NCBI RefSeq assembly: GCF_002846365.1
Contig: NZ_PJMW01000001.1
Location: 620,001-684,000 of the forward strand
Direction: 5' to 3'
Length of the DNA stretch: 64,000 nt
DNA from: Nocardia fluminea
GTDB taxonomy: Bacteria > Actinomycetota > Actinomycetes > Mycobacteriales > Mycobacteriaceae
Part shown: positions 1 to 7,345 of the stretch, in pieces
Position numbering within the stretch: the stretch's first letter is position 1
Layout of the letters: every line of letters starts with the position of its first letter
Notes under the pieces: generated by a model
Database searches by the model: none
What the model saw: only the letters and a program-made list of their open reading frames with translations
What the model was told of the DNA's origin: nothing
Made by a program: the position numbers and the translations under genes

Positions 1-244
1 CCTCGAGGTCGGCGTGCGTGCTGTCAGTATCGATTATCGGAGACCCGAGGCACACATGGCGGGAATCGGATTGCAGGGGTAGATGACGATCTGCCCATAG
101 AGAATCGTCCACATGTCGGCAGATGAGGACGTTCGAGACCGCCCACCCAGCGGCATGAGCGTGCGTCTCGAGCCGCGTCGCGTCCAGCCCTGAATCGGGT
201 CGCGCCCAGCTGCGATCACAGGATGTTCTGTGCCTGACAGGGTT
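1..244. other. left-edge stretch, no gene recognised
   Basis: No frame in this stretch has a convincing start signal or a recognisable product. One minus-strand frame runs through it, but its composition and overlap with the better-supported gene to the right make it a likely shadow. Confidence 0.4.
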
Positions 245-1063
245 TCATTCGCTCCCGGGACGTCGTGGTTCCGCGTCGGGTGAAAGCCGTTCGATGCCGG
301 GAGCGTCGATCGGCCCCGGGCGAGTGACGACCAAACAACCGATGGCTCGTGGCCACGCGTCCTCGGGTGAAAACGGTTCACTGCCGGGAGGATAGATTGG
401 CTCCGGGCGAGTTCCGAACAAGTAGTCTCGGAAGGCTCGCAGGTACTTGTCCAGGTCACGTTGATCGGCGAACCTGGTTTCGGTCGGGTCGAACCACTCG
501 TCCGGTGTCGGCCGCCACCAGATCATGAAGTCGAGGGCCTCACGCACCAAGGCCCCGTAGGTCGGATCCGCAGCGCAAGCCCGGCGCAGCGGCGGGGCGT
601 AATGCCGCATTCCATCACCACGCTCGGCGCGGTGCATGTCCATCAGCGGCCACAGCAGGCCATCGATATGCGGGATTTCTTCCCACCATGTGGTTTTCGT
701 GCGCAGATTCGCTCTAGCCCGCGCGCGGTGGTGTGCTGCGGTGACAGGCGTCGGGTAGTCGCAGGGTGCCCCCCGTCTGTCGATATCGTGGGTCGGCCCG
801 ATTCCGAGGTTCACTGGTGGATACCAGACGCCGCGCCACACTGAAACGCCGAAATGGCTGGGATTCACCGGAAGTGGCTCGGCCAGCGAGACGTCGACGG
901 TGATTCGGTGCACGGGTGGCAACAGTCCATAGGGGAACAGATCGGCGACCATCGACAAGCAATCCCGCACGTCGAAGCCGGTCACACCGACACCCCGCCA
1001 AAAACGGGCGTCGGTGCACTCGTGCGGGTCGAATTCGATCCAAAACCGCCGCGCCGTGGTCAT
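245..1063 (-). CDS. hypothetical protein with duplicated C-terminal segment
   Basis: 272-residue protein of unknown function. The ATG at 1063 is chosen over an upstream one because the minus strand reads GGAGG about 9 nt before it. The N-terminus (MTTARRFWIEFDPHE) is followed by an aromatic-rich soluble domain with many Trp, Tyr and Pro; I see no signal peptide or membrane segment. The last 60 or so residues hold two imperfect copies of a Pro-rich unit (R-P-x-P-I-x-x-P-G-x-E-x-x-S-P-[ED]), which match a direct DNA repeat at about 274-330 and 359-416. I do not recognise the family. It could be an immunity-type or otherwise lineage-specific protein, but nothing in the sequence establishes that. 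Confidence 0.7.
   Translation of the reverse strand: MTTARRFWIEFDPHECTDARFWRGVGVTGFDVRDCLSMVADLFPYGLLPPVHRITVDVSLAEPLPVNPSHFGVSVWRGVWYPPVNLGIGPTHDIDRRGAPCDYPTPVTAAHHRARARANLRTKTTWWEEIPHIDGLLWPLMDMHRAERGDGMRHYAPPLRRACAADPTYGALVREALDFMIWWRPTPDEWFDPTETRFADQRDLDKYLRAFRDYLFGTRPEPIYPPGSEPFSPEDAWPRAIGCLVVTRPGPIDAPGIERLSPDAEPRRPGSE
274..416. repeat. imperfect direct repeat inside the 245-1063 gene
   Basis: Two copies of about 57 bp, at roughly 274-330 and 359-416, share the words TCGGGTGAAA, TGCCGGGAG and CCGGGCGAGT. The duplication stays in frame, so it lengthens the protein C-terminus by a repeated Pro-rich unit. The copies have diverged, so it is not a very recent event. Confidence 0.6.
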
Positions 1064-1247
1064 CCGCGATTTCCTCCCCCCGGCACTGATGTCGAACGTA
1101 GACCCGATGATCCCAGAGCTGATCAGCGTCCACCACACGATAATCGGCAGATCAGTGCGTTGGTCTCCGGCGCCGCAGGAATGGGTCGCGCGGCTGGCGG
1201 CGGCTCACTCCGCCGGGCAACTTTCCGCGCTGGTGGGGCTTTTGCCT

Positions 1248-1454
1248 TCACCCACAGCACATGTAGGCGCTCGAAGTGATCGCGTACGGTCCGCCCGGCG
1301 CCGACGGTGTGGTCGTGGGTTCTGAGTACACATTCGGCGGGCACGGCACCTGGACGCAGGAATCCAATACTTCCGGATGCTCGAACCACCATGTCACTCC
1401 CCATAACAGGGCCGCCAGCAACAGCACCGACGTGAATGCAATCTTGAACCACAC
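1248..1454 (-). CDS. small membrane protein, hypothetical
   Basis: Proposed 68-residue protein starting at a GTG (VWFKIAFTSVLLLAALLW...) with one N-terminal membrane segment of about 20 residues, followed by a Cys/Pro-containing tail. No Shine-Dalgarno is visible. The minus strand has TACCAT six bases before the GTG, as expected for a leaderless actinobacterial transcript. The frame stays open further upstream to 1682, but that extension is Arg/Cys-rich and looks unlike coding sequence. Function unknown; the call rests on the membrane segment and the -10-like box. Confidence 0.4.
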   Translation of the reverse strand: MWFKIAFTSVLLLAALLWGVTWWFEHPEVLDSCVQVPCPPNVYSEPTTTPSAPGGPYAITSSAYMCCG

Positions 1455-2335
1455 CCAGTCATGGTAGTGGAGAAGCCTCGCCGATCGGCGGGTGCTATTC
1501 CTTTCCGCACGGGTCGTAAGGTACGCAAGCGAGCAGATCGAACAGCACGTTTTATCTACACAGAACCAAGGGCCGCAACGACATACGACTACTCCACGCT
1601 CGCGCATGGCAAGACCAGACATGCGATCTCCCCAACTTCCTGCCGCATAGATCGAGCGAGCCAGCCTGCGAGAGAGGCGCATCGCAGCCCGACGCCTCGG
1701 GTGACGCGGTTGCTGCCATTCGCTCGTGGCACCGCCGGAGAAACGAGAAAGGCGGACTTACCGTCCCTAGGTCGTGTCGGACCCCGGTTCGAGTAGGACC
1801 GCCTGGGCGGAGCTGCCGGGACCCGGGTCCTCCGCCGTCACCAGGGCTTCTCCGTGTGCAACCCTTGCACGCGCTCGACACGTGCACACTGCCTGGTGTT
1901 GCCGCGAAATCGTTCGATTTTCGATACTGGCGGGTTTCAAAACCATCCTGTATTTGGCAGATGCGGATGTTCTGAGCACAGCGGCTCTAAGCAGCTGGCT
2001 CGTGACCGCTTCGCTCAGCGCTCACAGCGGCGCGGGCTCAGGCGGACTCGGGCGATCCGATCGGTCACGCGTCATGCGCCAAAGAACCACGCGCTGAGAT
2101 CATCTCAGCGTCTGACCTGCGTTGCCCCAAACCTGCGCGCCAGCGATCTCGGAATATGAGCGGCGCGAGCCCTGGCCGGCGCATCGCCGCGTCCACCACC
2201 CGGAGTCGCTCGCGGCGTAGTTGGGTCTGCGAAGTTCGCGCGGCTGCCTACCATTCCGTCGGCCTGACCGATACCGTGTTCTGCCTGCGGCAGAACAGCA
2301 AGCTGGCCGGGTCGGAGATCACTACGGTTGATCTC
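1455..2335. other. about 880 bp without a supported gene
   Basis: Several short frames on both strands overlap each other here. None has a convincing start, a recognisable motif or normal-looking amino-acid composition. A GGTTCGAGT word near 1787 resembles a tRNA T-loop, but no cloverleaf can be built around it. It may be decayed coding DNA. Confidence 0.35.
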
Positions 2336-3079
2336 ATGGCAACGGTTACCACGCGCACGGTCCAATACCTTGCCGACGGCCTGACAATGGCTGGGCACCT
2401 CACGCTCCCTGCCGGTGACGAGCGCCGGCCTGCGGTGCTCCTCGGCCCAGAAGGGCCAGGGCTCAGCGATGTCGAGCGCCGCCGGGCCGAGGCCTTGGCC
2501 GAGCTCGGCTACGTGACCCTCGCCTTCGACCTGCACGGCGGCCAGTACCTGGCCGACCCCGAGGCCATGCTGGCTCGTTGTATGCCGCTGCTCGACGACC
2601 CCGGCCGGATGCGGGACATCGGCTACGCGGCGCTCGACGTGCTGCGCGCCGAACCGCGGACCGATCCCGGCCGCATCGCCGCGATCGGCTACGGCACCGG
2701 CGGCGCGATCGCACTGGAACTCGGGCGGGCCGGAGTCGACCTGCGCGCGATCGCGACTGTCAATGGACTGATCACCGGCCGGCCAGGCGAGGCGGCGCGC
2801 ATCCGCTGCCCCGTCTGGGCCGGGGTCGGGTCCGAAGACCCGATCATGTCCGCCGCGAAACGCGAGGCGTTCGCCACCGAGATGCAGTCCGCGGGCCTCG
2901 ACTGGCGCCTCGTGGTCTACGGCGGCGCCCTGCACGCCTTCCATCACCCGCCGGTCGACCAGCCCGTGGTCCCCGGCGTCGGCTATCACGCTCGGCACGC
3001 GCAACGGGCCTGGCGCGATGTCGTGGAGCTGCTCGATGAAAATCTGAACGACAAAGCGAAGATCATCGTCGGCTCGTAA
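2336..3079 (+). CDS. dienelactone hydrolase-family protein, nucleophile apparently lost
   Basis: 247-residue alpha/beta-hydrolase related to dienelactone hydrolases. Family landmarks are in order: a PEGPG segment near residue 38, D-L-H-G-G near 65, the nucleophile elbow at 118-122, an acidic residue in G-S-E-D-P (Asp168) and a histidine in G-G-A-L-H (His200). Active relatives carry Cys in a G-x-C-x-G elbow. Here the elbow reads G-Y-G-T-G, so the nucleophile position is Gly120. Either the protein is not a classical hydrolase or it uses another residue. The ATG at 2336 is chosen because family similarity begins there; the frame extends upstream with Arg-rich non-coding-like sequence. The Shine-Dalgarno is weak. 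It is transcribed alone. Confidence 0.8.
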   Translation: MATVTTRTVQYLADGLTMAGHLTLPAGDERRPAVLLGPEGPGLSDVERRRAEALAELGYVTLAFDLHGGQYLADPEAMLARCMPLLDDPGRMRDIGYAALDVLRAEPRTDPGRIAAIGYGTGGAIALELGRAGVDLRAIATVNGLITGRPGEAARIRCPVWAGVGSEDPIMSAAKREAFATEMQSAGLDWRLVVYGGALHAFHHPPVDQPVVPGVGYHARHAQRAWRDVVELLDENLNDKAKIIVGS

Positions 3080-3561
3080 CCAGATACGTCGGCTCCGGGC
3101 AACCGGTCGGATCGGTGGGTGGCCGTTCCGCGTGGGTCCACCAACGCATTTGCCGGCCTGTGGCACGAGTTGGGTTGGGCAGGACGACAGTTCAAGCGGT
3201 GCACGGCGGCTTGACCCGGCGGGTCCCGGGCTTCGACGTCTACGTCACCGTGGCGGCGGGCTCGGTCGTCGGCGATGCCCATCGGGAAGTCGGCGCCACT
3301 CGAAACCCTGGACGCTGGTGCTGATGGCCTGGAGCTGGTGGCGCAAACGTCCCTTGTCGGTTTGGCCGCTGCTGTCGATCCCGCTGCTGGTCGTTGTGGC
3401 GATCGTCAGTTGCTTGCTCGCCGTAAACAGCCACGCGTGAAGTCTTGACCTCACGTAATCGGCAGAAGCGGACGTTCGCGACGGCACGCGCAGCGCCATT
3501 ACAGTGCGACGGTTTCGGACGAGGTCTTGGCTCGATGACAGCCGATCAGTAGGTTTCTGAG
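3080..3561. other. 480-bp gap holding one possible small membrane ORF
   Basis: No standard gene is supported. Short open frames between 3115 and 3324 have a plausible coding-like stretch (R-R-V-P-G-F-D-V-Y-V-T-V) but no family I recognise, and may be a gene remnant. The right half holds the possible 38-residue ORF listed separately. Confidence 0.35.
3324..3440 (+). CDS. possible 38-residue membrane peptide
   Basis: An ATG at 3324 opens a short frame beginning MAWSWWRKRPLSVWPLL and continuing as one hydrophobic helix that ends VNSHA. A positively charged N-terminus followed by about 20 hydrophobic residues is typical of single-span small proteins. No ribosome-binding site is visible, and the frame is also open upstream, so this could be the tail of a decayed gene. 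Weak call. Confidence 0.3.
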   Translation: MAWSWWRKRPLSVWPLLSIPLLVVVAIVSCLLAVNSHA

Positions 3562-3957
3562 ATGGCCCTCGGACACCTCGGCATCAACGTGACCGATCTC
3601 GTTGCGGCCCGGATGTATTACGACGAACTCATGCCTATGCTCGAGTACGAGCGCTTACTGGCCGACGGCACACAGTTCGCGTACCGGCCAGCGGGTGGGA
3701 AGATCGGGACGTACGTGTTCTTCTATCCGGCGTCCGAACCCGGTTACGCGCCTGGCCGTGCCGGGCTGCAACACCTCGCGTTCATGGTGCGCACCCGCGC
3801 CGACGTCGCCAAGGTGCATGCCTGGGCACTCTCGCGTGGTGACGAAATCATCCATGCGCCACAGGAATTTCCACAGTACCCGCCGCCCTACTATGCCACT
3901 TTCTGGATCGGATACGACGGGGTGATGCTCGAAGCGGTCTGCCACAAGGATGCGTGA
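3562..3957 (+). CDS. VOC-family (glyoxalase/dioxygenase-fold) protein
   Basis: 131-residue single-domain vicinal-oxygen-chelate protein. It starts A-L-G-H-L-G-I-N-V-T-D, has a second beta-alpha-beta-beta-beta unit with L-Q-H-L-A-F near residue 73, and ends with M-L-E-A-V-C-H. His5, the second-module His and the C-terminal Glu occupy the usual metal-ligand positions, so metal binding is likely. The length equals the minimal two-module VOC fold. The reaction (isomerase, dioxygenase or resistance binding protein) cannot be told from sequence. It is flanked by a gene gap and a convergent gene and appears monocistronic. Confidence 0.85.
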   Translation: MALGHLGINVTDLVAARMYYDELMPMLEYERLLADGTQFAYRPAGGKIGTYVFFYPASEPGYAPGRAGLQHLAFMVRTRADVAKVHAWALSRGDEIIHAPQEFPQYPPPYYATFWIGYDGVMLEAVCHKDA

Positions 3958-4046
3958 AGTCGTTCGCAACTCGGCATTACCGCGCTTCCCTGGGTCGTGG
4001 CCCGTCCACGATGAGGTGGTGTCACTCGTCGCGGAATTCACCGAGG

Positions 4047-4703
4047 TCAGTTGTCGGGAATGTGCACCGTGATTTCTCCGCCGAGGTGATATCCCTCGGC
4101 CAATCGCAGGTTGTCGCCACTCCAAAATCGGCCCGGGTCATACCAATTCGGGCGTCTGCTCGGCAACAAGCCCATGGCCTCATACGTCATGGCGACGATC
4201 TCCGCGCAGTAGGCGTTCTCCAGACCGGCATGATCGGATTCGCGCTCTTTCGACCGCTTCGGTAGCGGTACCCGGCCCAGCAACCAGCGCCCCGCCAGCG
4301 CGCCGGTGGAGGGGAAGGGCATGCCGTCCAGCCTCGCCACCACCTGCAGCGCTGCATCCTCCATCTCGCTGGTCACGGGCCGATCCAACTGACGCATCCA
4401 CGCCTGTTGCCCGTACTCCTGGGACCATCGGATGACCGCAGCCCGCATGTCGTGTAGCTGGGCTCCGCGGTGATGGCTACCCGACCAGATATCCGGCAGT
4501 GCCCGACCGAGCTCGGCATGCCATATCAGCGCCGGTAGGTCATCGATGACCACAGCCATGCCGACGTGGTTCACCGGACTGTTGGTCAACCCCCGAATCG
4601 CGCGGTCGGCGCGAGAATGCCCGCGAAACAGCCATAGATCCCCCGTTCGCGTTAGCTCTACCGCTTCGTCCAAGCCGATACTTATCGGCGTTTCGTCTGG
4701 CAC
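4047..4703 (-). CDS. permuted NlpC/P60-like (YiiX/YaeF-type) cysteine hydrolase
   Basis: 218-residue protein from a GTG at 4703. The sequence G-D-L-W-L-F-R-G followed by N-H-V-G-M-A-V (His46) and, near the C-terminus, N-A-Y-C-A-E-I-V (Cys165) fits the circularly permuted papain-like NlpC/P60 group, in which His precedes Cys. Members cleave amide or ester bonds in lipids or cell-wall material. There is no signal peptide, so it may act in the cytoplasm. The start is supported by TAGGCT seven bases before the GTG, a leaderless arrangement; the ATG upstream at 4847 would overlap the divergent gene. It faces the small gene at 4722 across shared promoter DNA. Confidence 0.7.
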   Translation of the reverse strand: MPDETPISIGLDEAVELTRTGDLWLFRGHSRADRAIRGLTNSPVNHVGMAVVIDDLPALIWHAELGRALPDIWSGSHHRGAQLHDMRAAVIRWSQEYGQQAWMRQLDRPVTSEMEDAALQVVARLDGMPFPSTGALAGRWLLGRVPLPKRSKERESDHAGLENAYCAEIVAMTYEAMGLLPSRRPNWYDPGRFWSGDNLRLAEGYHLGGEITVHIPDN

Positions 4704-4709
4704 AGCGAC

Positions 4710-4716
4710 TAGCCTA
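4710..4716. promoter_or_regulatory. overlapping divergent -10 boxes
   Basis: TAGCCT on the plus strand (4710-4715) lies 6 nt before the ATG at 4722. TAGGCT on the minus strand (4716-4711) lies 7 nt before the GTG at 4703. The two hexamers overlap by five bases, so one short near-palindrome may serve two leaderless genes in opposite directions. Confidence 0.55.
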
Positions 4717-4721
4717 GGCGC

Positions 4722-4913
4722 ATGCGCTGGTGGAAGATATTGGGTCTGGCCGGGACCGCGGGTGTCGCGGCGACCGGGGTGGTCATCGTGCGGGCCGAAC
4801 GCAAACGTCGCGCATACACCCCGGACCAGGTCCGCGAACGGCTGCACGCGCGCCTCGGCGATAAATCCAACCGCCCGGACCCCATCACGCCAGTTGACGA
4901 CGGCAAGTCCTGA
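4722..4913 (+). CDS. small N-terminally anchored membrane protein
   Basis: 63-residue protein with one membrane helix at about residues 5-23 (ILGLAGTAGVAATGVVIV) and a basic cytoplasmic tail containing Y-T-P-D-Q-V-R-E-R-L-H. Short proteins with a helix followed by a Y-T-P-D-x-V-R-x-R-L segment are common and uncharacterised in Mycobacteriales (family recollection). The start has no Shine-Dalgarno but a -10-like box 6 nt upstream. The gene abuts the remains of a HAD-domain pseudogene on the opposite strand. Function unknown. Confidence 0.7.
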   Translation: MRWWKILGLAGTAGVAATGVVIVRAERKRRAYTPDQVRERLHARLGDKSNRPDPITPVDDGKS

Positions 4914-5180
4914 TCGAGAATCGTCGGGAGCATCTTTTCGCGCTCGGTAGCAGAGTCGCCCACACCAACTCGAAATGCTCGGCCAGCGCGAGCAGCTTCG
5001 GGCCGTGCTCGGGGTTCAACCACACCCTCTACGGTTTCGGGCGCCGCACCGGGTTCTCGCCGTGCCGCGCGATCCAGGACGGCGGCATCATCCGGTGCGT
5101 GTCGTACCCGGCGGGCCGCTTGTCGCACGAAAGGGATTCAGCGGGCCGTCGACATCGAGGTACAGCAGAGGACGTGTCAC
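4900..5180 (-). pseudogene. decayed HAD-domain protein gene
   Basis: Reading the minus strand from a GTG at 5180 gives R-P-L-L-Y-L-D-V-D-G-P-L-N-P-F, the start of a small actinobacterial HAD-domain family with its D-x-D motif. The match then continues in a different frame (R-P-A-G-Y-D-T-H-R-M), hits an in-frame TAG near 5036, resumes as R-V-W-L-N-P-E-H-G-P-K-L-L-A-L and E-L-V-W-A-T, and shifts frame again before fading near 4900. At least two frameshifts, one stop and loss of the C-terminus mean no functional product. No single open frame reveals it, because the similarity is spread over several frames. Confidence 0.65.
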
Positions 5181-5215
5181 CGAGTGGCCTTCACAACTGG
5201 GTCCGGCGAGGGCTC

Positions 5216-5422
5216 ATGAAGACCATCGCCCTCGATCCCGAAGTACAAGAACGACTTCGCCACGAGTCCTGCGGCGCCAGACTGTGCTGGGTTGGGATCG
5301 TAGAACGGGATACCGACACCGTTGCCCTTCACGCTGATCTCCCCGCCACCGTGCGTGCACTGCGCGCTTGTCTGCCGGAACCGTCCAACGATGCCACCCC
5401 TGCTCCACTGCGCCGTTGGTAG
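5216..5422 (+). CDS. possible small hypothetical protein
   Basis: 68-residue frame beginning MKTIALDPEVQERLRHES with normal-looking amphipathic composition. Only a weak GGCGAGGG lies upstream as a possible ribosome-binding site. It lies next to the HAD pseudogene and could itself be a remnant. No family recognised. Confidence 0.35.
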   Translation: MKTIALDPEVQERLRHESCGARLCWVGIVERDTDTVALHADLPATVRALRACLPEPSNDATPAPLRRW

Positions 5423-5480
5423 TGCCTCTTCTGGTCAACACCGCACCAACGACACGCATTCGGGGGGCAGTGCGCCCTCC

Positions 5481-5867
5481 TCACGCGTCACGGTCGACCT
5501 CCGCGGCGGGAACGAGCAGAACGGTGACGGGGAAGGTCATTGTGGTGCTGTCGCGGTCATCGCGGCTGGTGCCCGTCTCCCACCATCCTGCCGGACGGCC
5601 GTGCGCGACTTCTTCTTCCAGGTTGTGCATGTCGCGGGTGAAGACGTTGCCGCGGGCATCGCGGATCACCGCGGCCAGGTCGTTGCGTTCGCCCTTGCTT
5701 GAATCCAGTAGTGCCTCTGCGGGCTGGAGCTCGTCCAGCTCGGCCGGCGTTTCTATCTTGCGGGCGGGTGGACGCCACCCAGCAGCGATCACGGCATCCG
5801 CGACGTCCCGCTTTTCTGAGGCGGTGTAGTCAGCGATCAGTTCAGCCAGGATGTCGCGGTCACTCAT
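5481..5867 (-). CDS. hypothetical protein
   Basis: 128-residue soluble, acidic protein. The frame is open far upstream, but coding-like sequence begins at the ATG pair 5870/5867 (M-M-S-D-R-D-I-L-A-E-L-I). A helical N-terminal part is followed by A-V-I-R-D-A-R-G-N-V-F, a phrase frequent in small phage- or plasmid-associated actinobacterial proteins (recollection, not proof of a mobile origin). Only a weak GAGA ribosome-binding site is present. Function unknown. Confidence 0.55.
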   Translation of the reverse strand: MSDRDILAELIADYTASEKRDVADAVIAAGWRPPARKIETPAELDELQPAEALLDSSKGERNDLAAVIRDARGNVFTRDMHNLEEEVAHGRPAGWWETGTSRDDRDSTTMTFPVTVLLVPAAEVDRDA

Positions 5868-6204
5868 CATTGTCTCGTTTCTCGTACTGTTCGGGAGGCT
5901 TCGGTTTGCGCTCGTATGTCTCTGCCGGAGGGGATCTGTCGCACAGTTGACGACTCCCGGATCTCGTGCCGGTGACACCAACCAGTCGGGCCGGGGCGCT
6001 CGGGCGTCGCGCTCGGCGGCGCAGTCGCCTCCGTTCGAGCATCCTGCGCTTCCTCGCTGTCGCCGGACCACAATCACCGCCGATCTCGAGGCCGAGTTCG
6101 TCAGCGCGAATCCGAGGCACAAACCCGCACCAGGTGACGGCGGAGCTGCTCGATCCGTTCAGTACACCGCCCAAACCTGTGTCCCGAACATCCTGGGGCT
6201 GCGT
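5868..6204. other. 337-bp gap with ambiguous minus-strand frames
   Basis: Two minus-strand frames end at 5860 and 5867, overlapping the start of the next gene as operon members do. One ends in a hydrophilic, natural-looking tail (Y-E-R-K-P-K-P-P-E-Q-Y-E-K-R). Neither has a recognisable domain or a good start, so I leave both uncalled. Confidence 0.3.
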
Positions 6205-6906
6205 CTATTCGAGGCGCTCGGCGCTCCAGATGGCATGGTCGACTTCCCACGGTGAGACGACACGGTCGAGCCGGTCGGTCAGCGATTCCGAGACTTGGTC
6301 CAGTAGCGAGCGTGCGCCCTCCACATCGACGTGGAAATCGATACGTGCCAACCACCGAAGGACCATCCGATCCGGCTTCACCCGCTGTTGGTCACCGACC
6401 AGCATCCAGAGGTACCCGCGCCTGACACCCGCCGCGCCTTCGCCCGGCACCGTTCGCAGCGCGTGGTCGATCAGCTCCATCCTCTGATCGTCGAACAGTG
6501 CGGCGCGACCGTCTGCCAACGTAGCCACGCCGTGTTGATCAAGGATTCCGGCATAGCGGAGAACTGCGTCTGCCTTGCGGATTCCCCCACGCGTGGACGT
6601 GCGCTGCCGGTTCTTCGCCACCGCGATGAGGGCATCCGGGTCCGCGTAGCGGCTGATCAGCGCACTGAGCGGCACGGGATCAGCCATCGACGTCGCCGCC
6701 GCGGGAGTAACCGCAGGGATGTCCACTCCGAAGTCGGTAGCCACCCGTCGGACAACTGGCACTACGTGGTGGTCGTAGTTCGCGCCGATGCTGTAGACGG
6801 CATCGAGGACGCAGAACGTCAGACTCACCCACTGCCGCTCGCGGGGCTGTGGATCCAGCGCAGCGACAGCGTCAACCAGCAGGGCGAGCGAACCGTTTGA
6901 CCTCAT
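6205..6906 (-). CDS. HhH-fold, DNA-glycosylase-like hypothetical protein
   Basis: 233-residue soluble protein. The C-terminal half carries V-P-G-E-G-A-A-G-V-R-R-G followed closely by M-L-V-G-D-x-x-R-V-K-P-D-R-M, resembling the helix-hairpin-helix of endonuclease III/GPD-type glycosylases plus the KPDRM segment seen in uncharacterised HhH relatives. I see no iron-sulfur cysteine cluster or catalytic Lys/Asp pair that I can place, so enzymatic repair activity is not shown. On the minus strand TACATT precedes the ATG by 8 nt, suggesting a leaderless transcript. No neighbouring gene shares its direction closely. Confidence 0.6.
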   Translation of the reverse strand: MRSNGSLALLVDAVAALDPQPRERQWVSLTFCVLDAVYSIGANYDHHVVPVVRRVATDFGVDIPAVTPAAATSMADPVPLSALISRYADPDALIAVAKNRQRTSTRGGIRKADAVLRYAGILDQHGVATLADGRAALFDDQRMELIDHALRTVPGEGAAGVRRGYLWMLVGDQQRVKPDRMVLRWLARIDFHVDVEGARSLLDQVSESLTDRLDRVVSPWEVDHAIWSAERLE

Positions 6907-7084
6907 AGGCTCGGAATGTAGTCAGCGACACCGACATCCGCCGAAAGATCGGGATTCGGGAATGAAGAACCGAACCCGCCGCAAGGGCCGCCGCGATCGC
7001 GCGGAGCCCCGCGTGGGAGATCGACATCGTTGACAGCCGTGGGGTTACGGCGTTGACTTGATCTCACACAGCGAGGAAACCGCC

Positions 7085-7258
7085 ATGAGTATGAGCAAGA
7101 AGATCGCGAACTCCGTCCAGGCCACCAAGGGCCGGATGAAGAAGTCGTTCGGCCGAGCCACTGGTAACCGGAGCCTCGAGGCCGAAGGCCGGGTCGAACA
7201 AGCCAAGGGCAACCTGAAACAGTCCGCCGCCAAGATCAAAGACGCTTTCAAGAACTAG
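7085..7258 (+). CDS. CsbD-family stress protein
   Basis: 57-residue, highly charged, helix-forming protein (S-M-S-K-K-I-A-N...K-G-R-M-K-K-S-F-G-R-A-T-G-N...G-N-L-K-Q-S-A-A-K-I-K-D-A-F) matching the CsbD family of abundant general-stress proteins with unknown biochemical role. The ATG at 7085 is preferred over 7058 because AGGAA lies 7-8 nt before it. The length is normal for the family. A GTTGACA near 7028 could contribute to its promoter; no sigma-factor assignment is safe. Confidence 0.85.
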   Translation: MSMSKKIANSVQATKGRMKKSFGRATGNRSLEAEGRVEQAKGNLKQSAAKIKDAFKN

Positions 7259-7345
7259 CGTCGCCGAACGAGATCCCCGCAGTAGATCCTGCGCACTCAC
7301 CGTTGCGGATCACGCCTACGGATCCACAACCCGCAGGATGGACAC

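Noticed and set aside
1775..1800. tRNA-like GGTTCGAGT segment
   Set aside because: Only a T-loop-like word is present; neither the acceptor nor anticodon stem can be formed.
5860..6073. Minus-strand small gene overlapping the start of the 5481-5867 gene
   Set aside because: Two different frames compete, neither has a standard start with a ribosome site, and no domain is visible.
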